This document shows positions 8,417 to 21,179 of a stretch of DNA of 41,327 nt, piece after piece (positions within the stretch are counted from its first letter, which is position 1; every line of letters starts with the position of its first letter). The translations under genes and the position numbers were made by a program. This stretch comes from Porticoccaceae bacterium. GTDB lineage: Bacteria; Pseudomonadota; Gammaproteobacteria; Pseudomonadales; Porticoccaceae. Where the stretch lies: the NCBI GenBank assembly GCA_029238255.1, contig JAQWGK010000023.1, positions 1 to 41,327 of the forward strand. The letters are read 5' to 3'. The notes below the pieces were generated by a model, which was not told the origin of the DNA, ran no database searches, and saw nothing but the letters and a program-made list of their open reading frames with translations.

Positions 8417-9135
8417 TGTTCCGTCTCCTGATAACCCATAATTGCCTGTGCAATAATCAGATCTTCACGATGGGTAATTTTAATATTGTCGCGACGACCT
8501 TCGATAATCATCGCCTGCTCACCGATAAACTCAATTGCCGAGGCTTCATCGGTTGGCATCTGCTGCCCTTGCAACATGGTTTCAAGGGCTCGGATTAAGA
8601 GCCCGTAGCGAAACATCTGCGGAGTTTGTGCGCCGCGATAATCGCTGCGGTCGAGGGTCTTTTCAATAGAATTCTGGGTCGCGGCCTTTTTTGAACTAAC
8701 TTGCTTAAGCGTATCGCTAATCGGCGTGGCAAGAATACCACCCACTTGATGACCGCCCAGCTGATTAATCAGTTTATTGATATCGGCACTGGTAACACAG
8801 GGGCGCGCCATATCATGCACCAATACCCAGTCATCACTGGCAGCCAGATTACTAAGAGCATGAAGACCTTTTAAAACTGAATGAACCCGTTCAGCGCCAC
8901 CCTCAATAAGCTCAACTCGCGAATCTTGAGTCGCGGAGACCTGAGCCCAGTATTCAGAACGGGTATCGCAGGGCACGAGGATTTTTTTAACCTTGGGGAT
9001 TTCTAACAGCCGACCGAGGGTATGGTCTGCAACCAACCTGTGGCCAATACTATGGAATTGCTTGGCTAGCTCTGCCCCGAATCTCTGACCGGTTCCGGCA
9101 GCAGGGACAATAACCCAGTAGTTAGGGGCGCTCAC
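8407..9135 (-). CDS. ispD: 2-C-methyl-D-erythritol 4-phosphate cytidylyltransferase
   Basis: It couples CTP to MEP in the MEP pathway. The 242 residues show the nucleotidyltransferase N-terminus [20 protein letters not shown], the conserved [11 protein letters not shown] and a C-terminal DEASAIEF / [14 protein letters not shown] block. It overlaps ftsB by 4 bp (ATGA-type junction) and ispF by 10 bp, consistent with one polycistronic transcript. Length and motifs are normal for the monofunctional enzyme. Confidence 0.97.
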   Translation of the reverse strand: MSAPNYWVIVPAAGTGQRFGAELAKQFHSIGHRLVADHTLGRLLEIPKVKKILVPCDTRSEYWAQVSATQDSRVELIEGGAERVHSVLKGLHALSNLAASDDWVLVHDMARPCVTSADINKLINQLGGHQVGGILATPISDTLKQVSSKKAATQNSIEKTLDRSDYRGAQTPQMFRYGLLIRALETMLQGQQMPTDEASAIEFIGEQAMIIEGRRDNIKITHREDLIIAQAIMGYQETEQCA

Positions 9136-9440
9136 TGGCTACTCTCCTTGCCGGTCGAACCAGAGAGATTTTTATCAATCACCAAATAGAAGGTTTCACC
9201 CTTTTTGATCATACCCAGATCGGCGCGGGCTTTTTCTTCAATGGCACTGAGATTGTTCTTTAAACTTTCGACATCGGTGGCGATAAGCGCGTTGCGCTCA
9301 CGGAGGGTCTGATTTTCAAGTTCCTGATCTTCGAGCTGGCGATTCAGCTCGGCGCGATGGGCGAGGCTACCCTCACCGACCCACAATCGAAATTGCAGAC
9401 CGGCAAAAAGAACAAGCAAGATAACTAATAACCAACGCAT
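9132..9440 (-). CDS. ftsB: Cell division protein FtsB
   Basis: FtsB is a bitopic membrane protein that joins FtsL and FtsQ in the divisome and helps activate FtsWI septal synthesis. The 102 residues have one N-terminal transmembrane segment (residues ~3-18). A periplasmic leucine-zipper-like coiled coil follows (ELNRQLEDQELENQTLRERN) and then the typical EEKARADLGMIKKGETFY motif. It sits between eno and ispD, the standard location. A hairpin at 9477-9502 separates it from eno. Confidence 0.94.
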   Translation of the reverse strand: MRWLLVILLVLFAGLQFRLWVGEGSLAHRAELNRQLEDQELENQTLRERNALIATDVESLKNNLSAIEEKARADLGMIKKGETFYLVIDKNLSGSTGKESSQ

Positions 9441-9476
9441 AAATGCATTCTATTCGCTTTTGCGGGGTTTGCACAT

Positions 9477-9502
9477 AATCCTGACGGCGAACCGTCAGGA
9501 TT
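9477..9502 (-). terminator. 11-bp hairpin between eno and ftsB
   Basis: A perfect inverted repeat (AATCCTGACGG / CCGTCAGGATT) has a 4-nt loop that reads TTCG on the transcribed minus strand. No T-run follows on the minus strand, so it may be a processing or stability element or a partial terminator that sets ftsB-isp expression below eno. Confidence 0.5.
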
Positions 9503-9510
9503 AACTTTTT

Positions 9511-10868
<1,358 letters not shown>

Positions 10869-10939
10869 TTACTATTTTCTCCAATAATTTTGACTGTTTA
10901 CTGCAATTAAAATGGTTAAATCTACAACTTAATTAATTC

Positions 10940-13449
<2,510 letters not shown>

Positions 13450-13611
13450 TCACGACCCTGTAACCCTAAAATCAATGAATATGAATTCATCTTTTTAAAG
13501 AGTTGAATCTAAAAAATTTGTAATTGTGAAAGGCTTGTTTGACCGTGAAAATGGTCGAGACCCACCCTACCCAAGATGGGAGAGTAGATTAACAGAAAGG
13601 GGTCGCGGATA

Positions 13612-14967
13612 CTACAGAGAGTTTGTCTCCCAGGTGATTTTTAAACCCTCTTCATCAGCGCCACACTGCCAACCCTGACAAACCCATAAATCACCCACAG
13701 CGACCAGCTGCTCGTCAATATAAAAAAGTGGGATTCGCTCTCGCCACCAAGGCTCAAGCGCATATTCCTGAAGTAATTTTTTAAGGCTGTTGGAGCGATC
13801 TCGACCGGCCGGCTGACAGCGCTCACCACCCTGCCGGAAGCGCAGAGTCAGAGCACTCACATCATCGATCCGCAAACCTTCACCGCGAACTGGCTCGGCA
13901 CTCAAACTGGTGCCGTCGGGAAGCACCAACAGCTCATCGGAATGCCAGTACAAACAGGCATCATCCGCCACCTTGGGTCGGCCACTCAAATTTAGCAAAT
14001 AGAGTCGATCGCGATAGCGACAGAACTGAATATTGCCGCGCACCACTTTTGGCTCGCTATCTTCTCGGGCACTGACCAGTGAATTTATAACTTCCTCGAC
14101 AAAGTTCTGGCTGAGCGGAGCAAGCATGTAGAAGCTCGGCCAGTAACGCAGCAGATTTCTCTGGCGCAAGGGTTCGAGCTGATTAAAGTGTTCCAGGGAC
14201 AGTGACAGACCGGCGCGTTCGGGCCTAACATCCATATCTTCCAGATCAGTCCATGCCACAGATTCCGCAAGCTGATCGGCCTCAAGACTGTGTTGAGCCG
14301 AGCGGGTAATACCCTGAATATAGTCGGGCCAGCGTTCGGCCAGAGCTGGAACAACTCGGTGGCGCAGATAATTGCGATCAAACTGCTCCTGCTGGTTACT
14401 CTCATCCTCAATCCAGCCCAGCTGTTTTTCGGCCGCCCAACGCTGCAATGAAGCTTTCGGCCAGCTCAACAGAGGCCTTAATAATTTTCCCAAACCCAGC
14501 GGGCGAGTCACGGGAATCGCTGCCAGACCTTTTGGGCCAGATCCACGCAACAATCGATAGAGCACCGTCTCAACCTGATCATCCGCATGATGACCGAGCA
14601 GCAGGATGCCCTCTTCGATAATAAGCTTTTCAAACACCTTATAACGGGCATCTCGAGCCGCCGACTCAAGACCGCCGCCGACCTCATTAACCGCTACCGA
14701 CTCAGCGTGCAGACGCACCCCCAGAGACTGACAAAACTCGGCGCTGTGCTGTTGCCAGTGATCCGCATTGGCCGACAGGCCGTGATTGATATGCACTGCG
14801 GTAATGTTCTCTGGGGCAATCACCTCGCAGAGCAGGCTCAATAAAACCGTGGAATCAAGACCACCGCTAAGGCCGACTAAAATCTGCGGTGCAGCATCGA
14901 GCTCTTGCCGGTAATCGGCAAATACTGCGCTGGCGGAAATATCGCCAGTTGCTGTTGACCGACTCAA
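13612..14967 (-). CDS. tilS: tRNA(Ile)-lysidine synthase
   Basis: TilS attaches lysine to C34 of the CAU-anticodon tRNA-Ile so that it reads AUA. The N-terminal N-type ATP pyrophosphatase domain has the PP-loop LSGGLDST at residues 33-40. The family motifs HINHGLSANADHWQQH and LLGHHADDQVETVLYRLLRG follow, as do the middle tRNA-binding domain and a C-terminal domain (GERCQPAGRDRSNSLKKLLQEY, VAVGDLWVCQGW). It overlaps the YheU-family gene by 4 bp (14964-14967). In many relatives tilS follows accA; here it does not. Confidence 0.96.
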   Translation of the reverse strand: MSRSTATGDISASAVFADYRQELDAAPQILVGLSGGLDSTVLLSLLCEVIAPENITAVHINHGLSANADHWQQHSAEFCQSLGVRLHAESVAVNEVGGGLESAARDARYKVFEKLIIEEGILLLGHHADDQVETVLYRLLRGSGPKGLAAIPVTRPLGLGKLLRPLLSWPKASLQRWAAEKQLGWIEDESNQQEQFDRNYLRHRVVPALAERWPDYIQGITRSAQHSLEADQLAESVAWTDLEDMDVRPERAGLSLSLEHFNQLEPLRQRNLLRYWPSFYMLAPLSQNFVEEVINSLVSAREDSEPKVVRGNIQFCRYRDRLYLLNLSGRPKVADDACLYWHSDELLVLPDGTSLSAEPVRGEGLRIDDVSALTLRFRQGGERCQPAGRDRSNSLKKLLQEYALEPWWRERIPLFYIDEQLVAVGDLWVCQGWQCGADEEGLKITWETNSL

Positions 14968-15221
14968 GAGTCCGACTCCGATTGCTGCTGTTCAGACTGG
15001 TATTGTTTGAACTGATTGCGGGTTAACAAATTGCAGTTTTCCGTCGCCGGATCGAAGGTAATTAACACATCCCCTCTTTTTAACTGACCTTTGACCTGAT
15101 CGATTTTATCCTCCAGACCGACTTCATAGGAGCCATAGTCGGTACCTTCACGAAGAATAAACTCTTCGATCACCGCACGCAGAACCTCAGAGCTCAATCT
15201 GTCAGCAGGAATTTCAATCAC
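14964..15221 (-). CDS. YheU / UPF0270 family protein
   Basis: This 85-residue protein matches the YheU family: MIEIPADRLSSEVLRAVIEE, FILREGTDYG and a middle block resembling YheU's KVADVKRQLQCGEAVLV (here DKIDQVKGQLKRGDVLI). The C-terminus is Gln/Ser/Glu-rich and longer than in E. coli. The family's function is unknown. Its ATGA overlap with tilS indicates co-translation. Confidence 0.88.
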   Translation of the reverse strand: MIEIPADRLSSEVLRAVIEEFILREGTDYGSYEVGLEDKIDQVKGQLKRGDVLITFDPATENCNLLTRNQFKQYQSEQQQSESDS

Positions 15222-15240
15222 TTAATCTTAACCATTCGTC

Positions 15241-15314
15241 TAATTACTATTAATTACTAGGGAGCGCAGACAGAAGTCTTCCTTTAACTATCCACTAACT
15301 ATCCACTAACTATG
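15241..15314. repeat. Two short tandem repeats upstream of the GcvR-like gene
   Basis: TAATTACTAT and TAATTACTAG lie in tandem at 15241-15260. TAACTATCCAC occurs twice at 15285-15306 and a third, truncated copy follows to 15314. They lie in the divergent promoter region between the YheU-family and GcvR-like genes, so copy number could affect promoter spacing. Confidence 0.8.
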
Positions 15315-15364
15315 CTGCGCATAATAGTGCCATAATCCTTTGCAGTTAAGAGTTGGAGTCAAAA

Positions 15365-15877
15365 ATGAGCAATTATTTAGTATTAACCGTTATCTCTGAC
15401 GATCGCGCTGGCATCGTCGAGCAGGTCGCCCAGACCATTAGTAAATACGATGGCAACTGGATGGAAAGCAGCATGGCGCGTCTGGCGGGCAAGTTTGCCG
15501 GCATCCTGCTAGTTGAGATCGATGCCTCTGCTCAGGAGTCTCTGGAACAGGATCTGGCGGCACTCTCCAGCCAGGGTATCAAAATCACCCTTGAGAACAG
15601 CGGCCCGCAGACCGATGAAGAAGCTCATATTAGCTGTCTGGAAATTGTTGCCAATGACCGCTCTGGAATTGTTGGCGAGATATCCTCTCTGCTGGCGAAA
15701 AATCAGGTCAATCTGGTCTCACTGGAAACCTTTTGTGAGAGCGCACCCATGTCTGCAGGAATGATGTTCTACGCCCATGCCTACACCCAGCTGCCGGAAG
15801 GTATGACTGAGGAACAGCTCACCCACTTACTGGAGAGTCTCTCTGACGATCTGATGGTGGAGGTTGTTGAGGCTTAA
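15365..15877 (+). CDS. ACT-domain protein, glycine cleavage repressor GcvR-like
   Basis: Two ACT domains are visible: [20 protein letters not shown] at residues ~5-24 and [20 protein letters not shown] at about 91-110. This is the architecture of GcvR, which modulates GcvA control of glycine cleavage. Related double-ACT proteins without that role exist. The ATG at 15365 is chosen because GGAG precedes it by 6 nt. The upstream TTG at 15353 lies in that ribosome-binding site. trmL follows after 16 bp, so the genes are probably co-transcribed. Confidence 0.85.
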   Translation: MSNYLVLTVISDDRAGIVEQVAQTISKYDGNWMESSMARLAGKFAGILLVEIDASAQESLEQDLAALSSQGIKITLENSGPQTDEEAHISCLEIVANDRSGIVGEISSLLAKNQVNLVSLETFCESAPMSAGMMFYAHAYTQLPEGMTEEQLTHLLESLSDDLMVEVVEA

Positions 15878-15893
15878 GCCGACCCTGTCACCT

Positions 15894-16358
15894 ATGCTAG
15901 ATATTGTTCTCTACCAACCGGAAATTCCACCGAACACTGGAAATATTATTCGCCTCTGCGCCAATAGCGGTTTTCGCCTGCACTTAATTGAACCGCTGGG
16001 GTTTGATCTGGACGACAAAAAATTGCGTCGCGCCGGACTCGACTATCAGGAGTTTCAGTCAATGAAAGTCCACCCCAACTGGAACGCTTATATCAGCAGC
16101 TGCGCACCAAAAAATATCTATGCCCTGAGTACCAAAGGGACGGTCTGTTATTCATCGGTTAGCTATCAACCTGGCGATGCCCTGCTGTTTGGCCCCGAGA
16201 CCCGCGGCTTACCAGAGGATATTCGCACAGAGATCGGTGCTGACAATGTCTTGCGCCTGCCAATGCAGGAAAACAGCCGCAGCCTCAACCTCTCGAATAC
16301 CGTATCAATTATGGTCTACGAGGCCTGGCGACAGCTGGACTTTTCTGGCGGCAGCTAG
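15894..16358 (+). CDS. trmL: tRNA (cytidine/uridine-34 2'-O) methyltransferase TrmL
   Basis: This SPOUT-class knotted methyltransferase modifies the wobble ribose of tRNA-Leu isoacceptors with S-adenosylmethionine. [20 protein letters not shown] is the classical N-terminus. [12 protein letters not shown] and [20 protein letters not shown] form the SAM-binding knot. The start at 15894 is preferred to the upstream 15864 start, which would overlap the GcvR-like gene and lacks family similarity. The resulting 154 residues match E. coli TrmL in size. Confidence 0.94.
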   Translation: MLDIVLYQPEIPPNTGNIIRLCANSGFRLHLIEPLGFDLDDKKLRRAGLDYQEFQSMKVHPNWNAYISSCAPKNIYALSTKGTVCYSSVSYQPGDALLFGPETRGLPEDIRTEIGADNVLRLPMQENSRSLNLSNTVSIMVYEAWRQLDFSGGS

Positions 16359-16494
16359 GAGTCACAGGTACTATAGGGCCTCAATAGCTTGTTCCACCGA
16401 ATAATGAATGCAAACCAAATAAGTAAACTGCGAGTACATACTAGCTCTGTATGGAATCTTCAGATTAAAAATCACGAGTAATAAAAGCAAACTA

Positions 16495-17028
16495 ATGACA
16501 GCAAAAATTGGCTTATTTTACGGCAGCTCGACCTGCTACACCGAAATGGCAGGGGAAAAGATCTGCGAGCAGATTAATAGCAACTTTAAAAACAACAGCG
16601 TCAGCCTGCACAATATCGCCGACGTGCCTCTCAGCCTGATGGCGGATTTCGACTATCTGATTTTGGGCATTCCAACCTGGGATTATGGCGAGCTGCAGGA
16701 AGATTGGGAGACCCACTGGGACCAACTTGATAGCATCGACTTCTCTGGCAAAAAAGTTGCGGTCTACGGACTTGGCGATCAGATTGGCTATCCGGAATGG
16801 TTTCAGGATGCGCTCGGCTACCTCTGGGCCAAGGTTAAAAATCAGGGTGCCAGCATGGTCGGCGAATGGCCCAATCAGGGTTATGAATTTAAAGATTCAA
16901 AAGCGCTTACTGCGGATAAACAGCATTTTGTCGGCCTGCCACTGGACGATGAAAACCAGCTCGAATTAACCGATCAATTTATCGCCAGCTGGTGCAGGCA
17001 GATTATCACTGAGTTTGGTACTCTTTGA
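16495..17028 (+). CDS. fldB: Flavodoxin FldB
   Basis: This long-chain flavodoxin binds FMN and acts as a low-potential electron carrier. The 177 residues align closely with E. coli FldB: GLFYGSSTCYTEMAGEKI (phosphate loop), YLILGIPTWDYGELQEDWE, VAVYGLGDQIGYPEWFQDALG and GYEFKDSKAL. The STCYTE phosphate loop, rather than STGNTE, is also an FldB trait. The next gene is an FAD oxidoreductase, which may share the transcript. Confidence 0.95.
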   Translation: MTAKIGLFYGSSTCYTEMAGEKICEQINSNFKNNSVSLHNIADVPLSLMADFDYLILGIPTWDYGELQEDWETHWDQLDSIDFSGKKVAVYGLGDQIGYPEWFQDALGYLWAKVKNQGASMVGEWPNQGYEFKDSKALTADKQHFVGLPLDDENQLELTDQFIASWCRQIITEFGTL

Positions 17029-17074
17029 TTAACGCTAACTAATAAGTAATATCTAAAAAGCGAAGATCTGTCGA

Positions 17075-18349
17075 ATGAGTGAAGCTTCTTTAACCGAACT
17101 GCCCTGGTACCTGGCAAAACAGCCGGCGCAAATAGCCACCAGAGAAATCACCGTTATCGGTGCCGGCATCGCCGGCTGCACCACCGCAGTGGCACTTCAG
17201 CGCCGCGGCTTTAAAGTGACTGTTGTCGACCGTCACCCTCAGGCAGGCTCAGAGGCATCGGGCAATTCCCAGGGCATTGTCTACCCAAAATTATCGCCAC
17301 GGGATGATCTGCTGCCGCAGGTTAATCTGGCCGCAATACAATTCTGCAAAGACTACTACCAACCCTTCTGGGATCGCGGACTGGGTGCCCAGTGCGGCAT
17401 TTTAGTGGTGCCGGAGAGTCCCAAAAAAGCCGCTGACTTTGCCCTGATCAGCCAGCGTTTTGCCGACCGTCCAGAGATAGTTCAATCGGTCGATCATCAA
17501 CAGCTCTGTGAACTGGCAGGTATTCCACTGAATGCTGTAACCGCGCTGTACTTTCCACAGCTCGGCTGGCTACCTCCGGCACTGGTCTGCCAGCAGCTGT
17601 TGCAGATAAATAATATTCCCCTACTACAGGCGGATATTCATCGCCTTGAACGGGATCAAACCACCCATAGTTGGGAGCTCCTGGATGCTCGGGGGCAGAG
17701 TATTCTAAAGACTGAGTCAGTAGTGATTGCCAGCGCCTTTGACTGCAAAAATTTTGCTCAGAGCGAGCATTTACCCTTGCGCAAAATACGTGGGCAGATC
17801 ACTCAACTACCGAGTACGGTCGAGAGCCGACCCTTAAAAACCGTTATCTGTGGTGAGGGTTACTTCACCCCCGCTGTAGATGGACTGCACAGCTGTGGGG
17901 CCACCTACAACAAAGATATTTTCAGCACTGAAGTTCGGGAACAGGATCATCTCACCAATATTGCCCAGATCAGTGCCACCGACCCGGGATTGGCGACAGC
18001 ACTAGGTGAACCGGCAATTGACACCCTTAGAGGGCGCGCTAACTTCCGCTGCACTACGCCGGACTACCTGCCCATTGTCGGTGCCCTGCCCAATGTGCCG
18101 GAGATGCTTGAGGACTATGCAATTTTGCGCAAGGATGCGAAAACTGTGCTGCCGACTCGCGGTAGCTATCTGCCAAATTTATATGTTAATTGCGGGATGG
18201 GATCCCGGGGTTTAAGTTATGCGCCGCTGACCGCTGAAATTCTGGCAACGCAGATTGCCGAAGAGGCATCACCAGTCAATCTCGAACTATTGAAGGCCAT
18301 GCATCCGGCTCGCTTTTTGATTCGCGACTTAAAGCGAAAGCGTATCTAG
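17075..18349 (+). CDS. FAD oxidoreductase equivalent to the MnmC C-terminal domain only
   Basis: In E. coli the fused MnmC converts cmnm5s2U34 to nm5s2U34 with its FAD domain and then methylates it with its N-terminal domain. This 424-residue protein aligns only with the FAD half. It has the dinucleotide-binding VIGAGIAGCTTAVALQRRG at ~27-45, GSEASGNSQGIVYPKLSP, RANFRCTTPDYLPIVGALPN and GMGSRGLSYAPLTAEILATQ. The N-terminal PWYLAKQPAQ resembles the MnmC inter-domain linker. No methyltransferase frame lies upstream, so it is not a local frameshift. The methyltransferase must be elsewhere or absent. Confidence 0.88.
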   Translation: MSEASLTELPWYLAKQPAQIATREITVIGAGIAGCTTAVALQRRGFKVTVVDRHPQAGSEASGNSQGIVYPKLSPRDDLLPQVNLAAIQFCKDYYQPFWDRGLGAQCGILVVPESPKKAADFALISQRFADRPEIVQSVDHQQLCELAGIPLNAVTALYFPQLGWLPPALVCQQLLQINNIPLLQADIHRLERDQTTHSWELLDARGQSILKTESVVIASAFDCKNFAQSEHLPLRKIRGQITQLPSTVESRPLKTVICGEGYFTPAVDGLHSCGATYNKDIFSTEVREQDHLTNIAQISATDPGLATALGEPAIDTLRGRANFRCTTPDYLPIVGALPNVPEMLEDYAILRKDAKTVLPTRGSYLPNLYVNCGMGSRGLSYAPLTAEILATQIAEEASPVNLELLKAMHPARFLIRDLKRKRI

Positions 18350-18359
18350 AAGCTATTCT

Positions 18360-18491
18360 AAAGGGCTCTTTTTAAAGGGCTCTTTTTAAAGGGCTCTTCT
18401 AAAGGGCTCTTCTAAAGGGCTTTGCTAAAGAGCCCCCCTAAAGAGCCCCCCTAAAGAGCCCCTCTAATAGGGCCCTCTAAAGAGCACTGCC
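18360..18491. repeat. Ten-unit head-to-head 13/14-bp repeat array, likely bidirectional terminator
   Basis: Five forward units (AAAGGGCTCTTTTT twice, AAAGGGCTCTTCT twice, AAAGGGCTTTGCT) occupy 18360-18426. They are followed directly by five units in the opposite sense (AAAGAGCCCCCCT twice, AAAGAGCCCCTCT, AATAGGGCCCTCT, AAAGAGCACTGCC) at 18427-18491. GGGCTCTT of each forward unit pairs with AAGAGCCC of the inverted units, giving a long stem with internal loops. The array lies between two convergent genes, and its last unit encodes the C-terminus of the hemerythrin. Confidence 0.9.
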
Positions 18492-18914
18492 CCCATGACG
18501 AGCTATATAGGTAGCGGTGACTGTATCCATGGTGACAATATGATTCACTAGCCACTGCGGGAAATCCTTATCAATATAGCGCTCAAGTCGCTCGGCAGCC
18601 GCCAGATTATGCGTCGACTGCCAAAGCCTGCATTCAATATTCATCGCCCGTAAAAACTGATGATGTTCCAGGCGATGCTTTTCGCGAGCCGGAAATTGGT
18701 ACTGTTCCATATATTTCTCTTCCAGATAGAAGTGGTTCTCCGTATCTGCAAGCAGCTTATCCAGACACCGATCTATGCGTTTTTCAACCAAGCTTAAATC
18801 GGTTTTTCCAATCTCTAAAAGACGCTTAATCTGATTGGCGTCATCAAATGCTTTTCTGTGTTCAGCATTCATAAACTCAAGGTCTACCTGAGGTGTACAA
18901 TCAAAATCTGTCAT
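18477..18914 (-). CDS. Bacteriohemerythrin
   Basis: This is a single-domain hemerythrin of 145 residues that binds O2 (or reacts with NO or peroxide) at a non-haem di-iron site. The metal ligands are visible as His19 (NAEHRK), His61 with Glu65/66 (ENHFYLEEKYM), His80 and His84 (KHRLEHHQF), and His125/Asp130 (NHIVTMD). No signal peptide or second domain is present, so it is cytoplasmic. The stop codon and last residues lie in the head-to-head repeat array. The promoter region contains AGCATT inverted repeats. Confidence 0.92.
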   Translation of the reverse strand: MTDFDCTPQVDLEFMNAEHRKAFDDANQIKRLLEIGKTDLSLVEKRIDRCLDKLLADTENHFYLEEKYMEQYQFPAREKHRLEHHQFLRAMNIECRLWQSTHNLAAAERLERYIDKDFPQWLVNHIVTMDTVTATYIARHGGSAL

Positions 18915-18962
18915 GACCTGCCCCCCTCTGTATCTATCTAAGCACTATAATTTACCAGCAGT

Positions 18963-19018
18963 TTAATGCTTTAGGCTAACAGCATTAATAACCATAGCCG
19001 CTGATAGCATTCAATGCT
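18963..19018. promoter_or_regulatory. Paired AGCATT inverted repeats, candidate operator
   Basis: TTAATGCT (18963-18970) and AGCATTAA (18981-18988) form an 8-bp inverted repeat. AGCATT-C-AATGCT at about 19006-19018 is a second, tighter one. Four copies of the same hexamer in 56 bp between divergent genes suggest a dimeric regulator. The core partly resembles NsrR half-sites, which is speculation. Confidence 0.45.
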
Positions 19019-19122
19019 GATGGACTTTGTCTGTATATGTCTTATCATCCTGCCAATAAATAACCATTAACCAAATACCAGCGCCTATTTAACTGCTATT
19101 TACTGAAAAAGAATACCTGTTT

Positions 19123-19971
19123 ATGAAATATATTGGAGCCCATGTCAGCGCTGCTGGCGGCATTGAAAATGCACCAGTTAACGCCCATAAGATTGGCGCA
19201 ACGGCATTTGCCTTTTTCACCAAAAACCAGCGTCAGTGGCAGGCAAAGCCACTCACCGAGCAGAGTATTGAGGCCTTTAAAGAAAACTGTGCGCTCTACA
19301 ACTTTACCCCGGAACAGATTCTTCCCCATGACAGCTACCTGATCAATCTCGGCCATCCAGAGCCCGAGGGGTTGGAGAAATCACGGCAGGCATTTGTCGA
19401 TGAACTGCAGCGCTGTGAGCAGCTGAGTCTAAAGTACCTCAACTTTCATCCTGGCAGTCACCTGCGCAAGATCTCCGAAGATGAGTGCATTAAAACTATT
19501 AGCGAGTCGATTAATCTGGCTCTGGATGCTACCTCTGGTGTTACCGCGGTAATCGAAAATACTGCTGGTCAGGGCAGCAATCTGGGCTTTAGCTTTGAAC
19601 AGCTGGCGGCGATGATCGACGGTGTCGAAGATAAAACCCGGGTCGGTATCTGCTATGACACCTGCCATGCTTTTGCCGCCGGTTACGATATGCGCAGCAC
19701 CGATGGCTGCGAAAAGGTATTTGCTGATTTTGAGCGCACGGTTGGCTTTGAATATCTCTGCGGCATGCACCTCAATGATTCGCGCTCGGAATTTTCAAGC
19801 AGAGTGGATCGTCACCACAGCCTTGGGCATGGCAATCTGGGCTTAAATGTCTTTCAATTTATTATGCAGGACAACAGGTTTGACGGAATTCCACTGGTGC
19901 TAGAGACCATCGACCCCTCAATCTGGGCCGATGAAATAGATCTGCTGCGCAGTTTTCAGACCGCGGTCTAA
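19123..19971 (+). CDS. nfo: Endonuclease IV (apurinic/apyrimidinic)
   Basis: Nfo cleaves the backbone 5' of abasic sites in base-excision repair using a trinuclear zinc centre. The 282 residues show [75 protein letters not shown] and [10 protein letters not shown], which hold the zinc ligands and active site. Length is normal. Its 3' end overlaps the 3' end of hemY by 4 bp (convergent). Confidence 0.97.
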   Translation: MKYIGAHVSAAGGIENAPVNAHKIGATAFAFFTKNQRQWQAKPLTEQSIEAFKENCALYNFTPEQILPHDSYLINLGHPEPEGLEKSRQAFVDELQRCEQLSLKYLNFHPGSHLRKISEDECIKTISESINLALDATSGVTAVIENTAGQGSNLGFSFEQLAAMIDGVEDKTRVGICYDTCHAFAAGYDMRSTDGCEKVFADFERTVGFEYLCGMHLNDSRSEFSSRVDRHHSLGHGNLGLNVFQFIMQDNRFDGIPLVLETIDPSIWADEIDLLRSFQTAV

Positions 19972-21179
19972 TCTTCCGGAGACTGCTGCGCGGCCATTAA
20001 TCCACGGCGGTAAATATCAGCGCTAGCACCGCTATCTCCAGCCTTTTCAAGCACCTCAGCCAAGGCAATAAAAGCCTCAGTCGATGGCCGCAGTGCCACT
20101 GCCTCAGTCAAATAATCCCGCGCCTTGCCCCAAAAGCTCAGCCGCTGACAGATCAACCCAAGCGCCAACAGTAGATCCGCGTCGTCGCGATGTTTCTGCA
20201 GCCATTTCTCTCCCTGTATTAACTGCTTCTCCGGGGCTTGCGACTGCAGCTGACCAAAGCGTATAACCAGCTGTGGATGCCAGTGGTTATTGAGTGCCTT
20301 GATCAACAGCCCCTGTTGTTTTTCCACCGCACCCAGTCGGCACAGGCTATCGGCATAAACCGCTATCACCTGAGGGTTCTTATGCAGTCTTTTCGGTGTG
20401 TAGTACCAGATATCTTCAAGTAAGGCCTTTTGCTCACTGGCCGGAAGCGCTGGGTCTGCACTGTATTCATCGAGCAGACTGCAGTACACGTCGAGTTCAA
20501 GATTGGTCAGCGCATCACCGCTAACCACCTTATAGTGCTTGAGATCACGGAGTAACTTCTGCAATGGACCCCAGTCCTCAGCCATATAATAGGCATCGGC
20601 CAGAAGTCTCAACAGGCCGCGATCACTGGGCTTTTTGCTGTGCATTGGGCGAAGGATTTGCAGGGCCTCCAAGGGCTTTTCTTCAAGTAATAAAAGCTCC
20701 GCCAAGGCTTTATCCGCAACAGCAGTGCCCTTTGGGTAGGTTATCTTTAAACGCTTTAAGAGTTGTCGGGCCTGATCAATCTGATTATTGTCGGCTGCTG
20801 CTCGGGCAGCAAATAACAGATTAACCACTGGCATCGCCGACTTATCCGCTGACTGGGATAATAATTTCTCCGCCTGTTGCCAGTCATCATCGGCGAACAG
20901 CAATAGACCCTCGGCGGTCTGGTTAATTTTTTTGGCACTGCGACGACTGTTCCACCAGAGTCGGAATCCTCCGGCCCCCGCTATCCAGCGCCAACTCAGT
21001 ATCAACCACAGCAACAGTCCGGTAGCAGTCAGATAAATCAGCAGACCAGTCCAGGCGCTCATCTCAATACTGAAGGTCTCAAAACCAAGCAGGATATAGC
21101 CATTGCCAAACTGTAAAACCCAGACCAGTGCGGCACCGATCAACAGCGACAGCATCAACAGAACAAGCAGTTTTCTCAC
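19968..21179 (-). CDS. hemY: HemY-like TPR inner-membrane protein
   Basis: This 403-residue protein has two N-terminal transmembrane helices ([19 protein letters not shown] and [19 protein letters not shown]). Tetratricopeptide-like helical repeats follow (for example [21 protein letters not shown] and [21 protein letters not shown]). This is the proteobacterial HemY of the hemCDXY cluster. It is not protoporphyrinogen oxidase, although annotations often confuse the two. It is thought to act at late haem-synthesis steps or as a scaffold, but its activity is not established. It overlaps hemX by 4 bp. Confidence 0.9.
   Translation of the reverse strand: MRKLLVLLMLSLLIGAALVWVLQFGNGYILLGFETFSIEMSAWTGLLIYLTATGLLLWLILSWRWIAGAGGFRLWWNSRRSAKKINQTAEGLLLFADDDWQQAEKLLSQSADKSAMPVVNLLFAARAAADNNQIDQARQLLKRLKITYPKGTAVADKALAELLLLEEKPLEALQILRPMHSKKPSDRGLLRLLADAYYMAEDWGPLQKLLRDLKHYKVVSGDALTNLELDVYCSLLDEYSADPALPASEQKALLEDIWYYTPKRLHKNPQVIAVYADSLCRLGAVEKQQGLLIKALNNHWHPQLVIRFGQLQSQAPEKQLIQGEKWLQKHRDDADLLLALGLICQRLSFWGKARDYLTEAVALRPSTEAFIALAEVLEKAGDSGASADIYRRGLMAAQQSPED

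Noticed and set aside
16359-16494. Small gene or RNA between trmL and fldB
   Set aside because: No start with a ribosome-binding site and no hairpin plus T-run seen; it is probably just the fldB promoter region.
19968-21179. hemY as protoporphyrinogen oxidase
   Set aside because: No FAD-binding motif; two membrane helices and TPR repeats fit the proteobacterial HemY of unknown activity.
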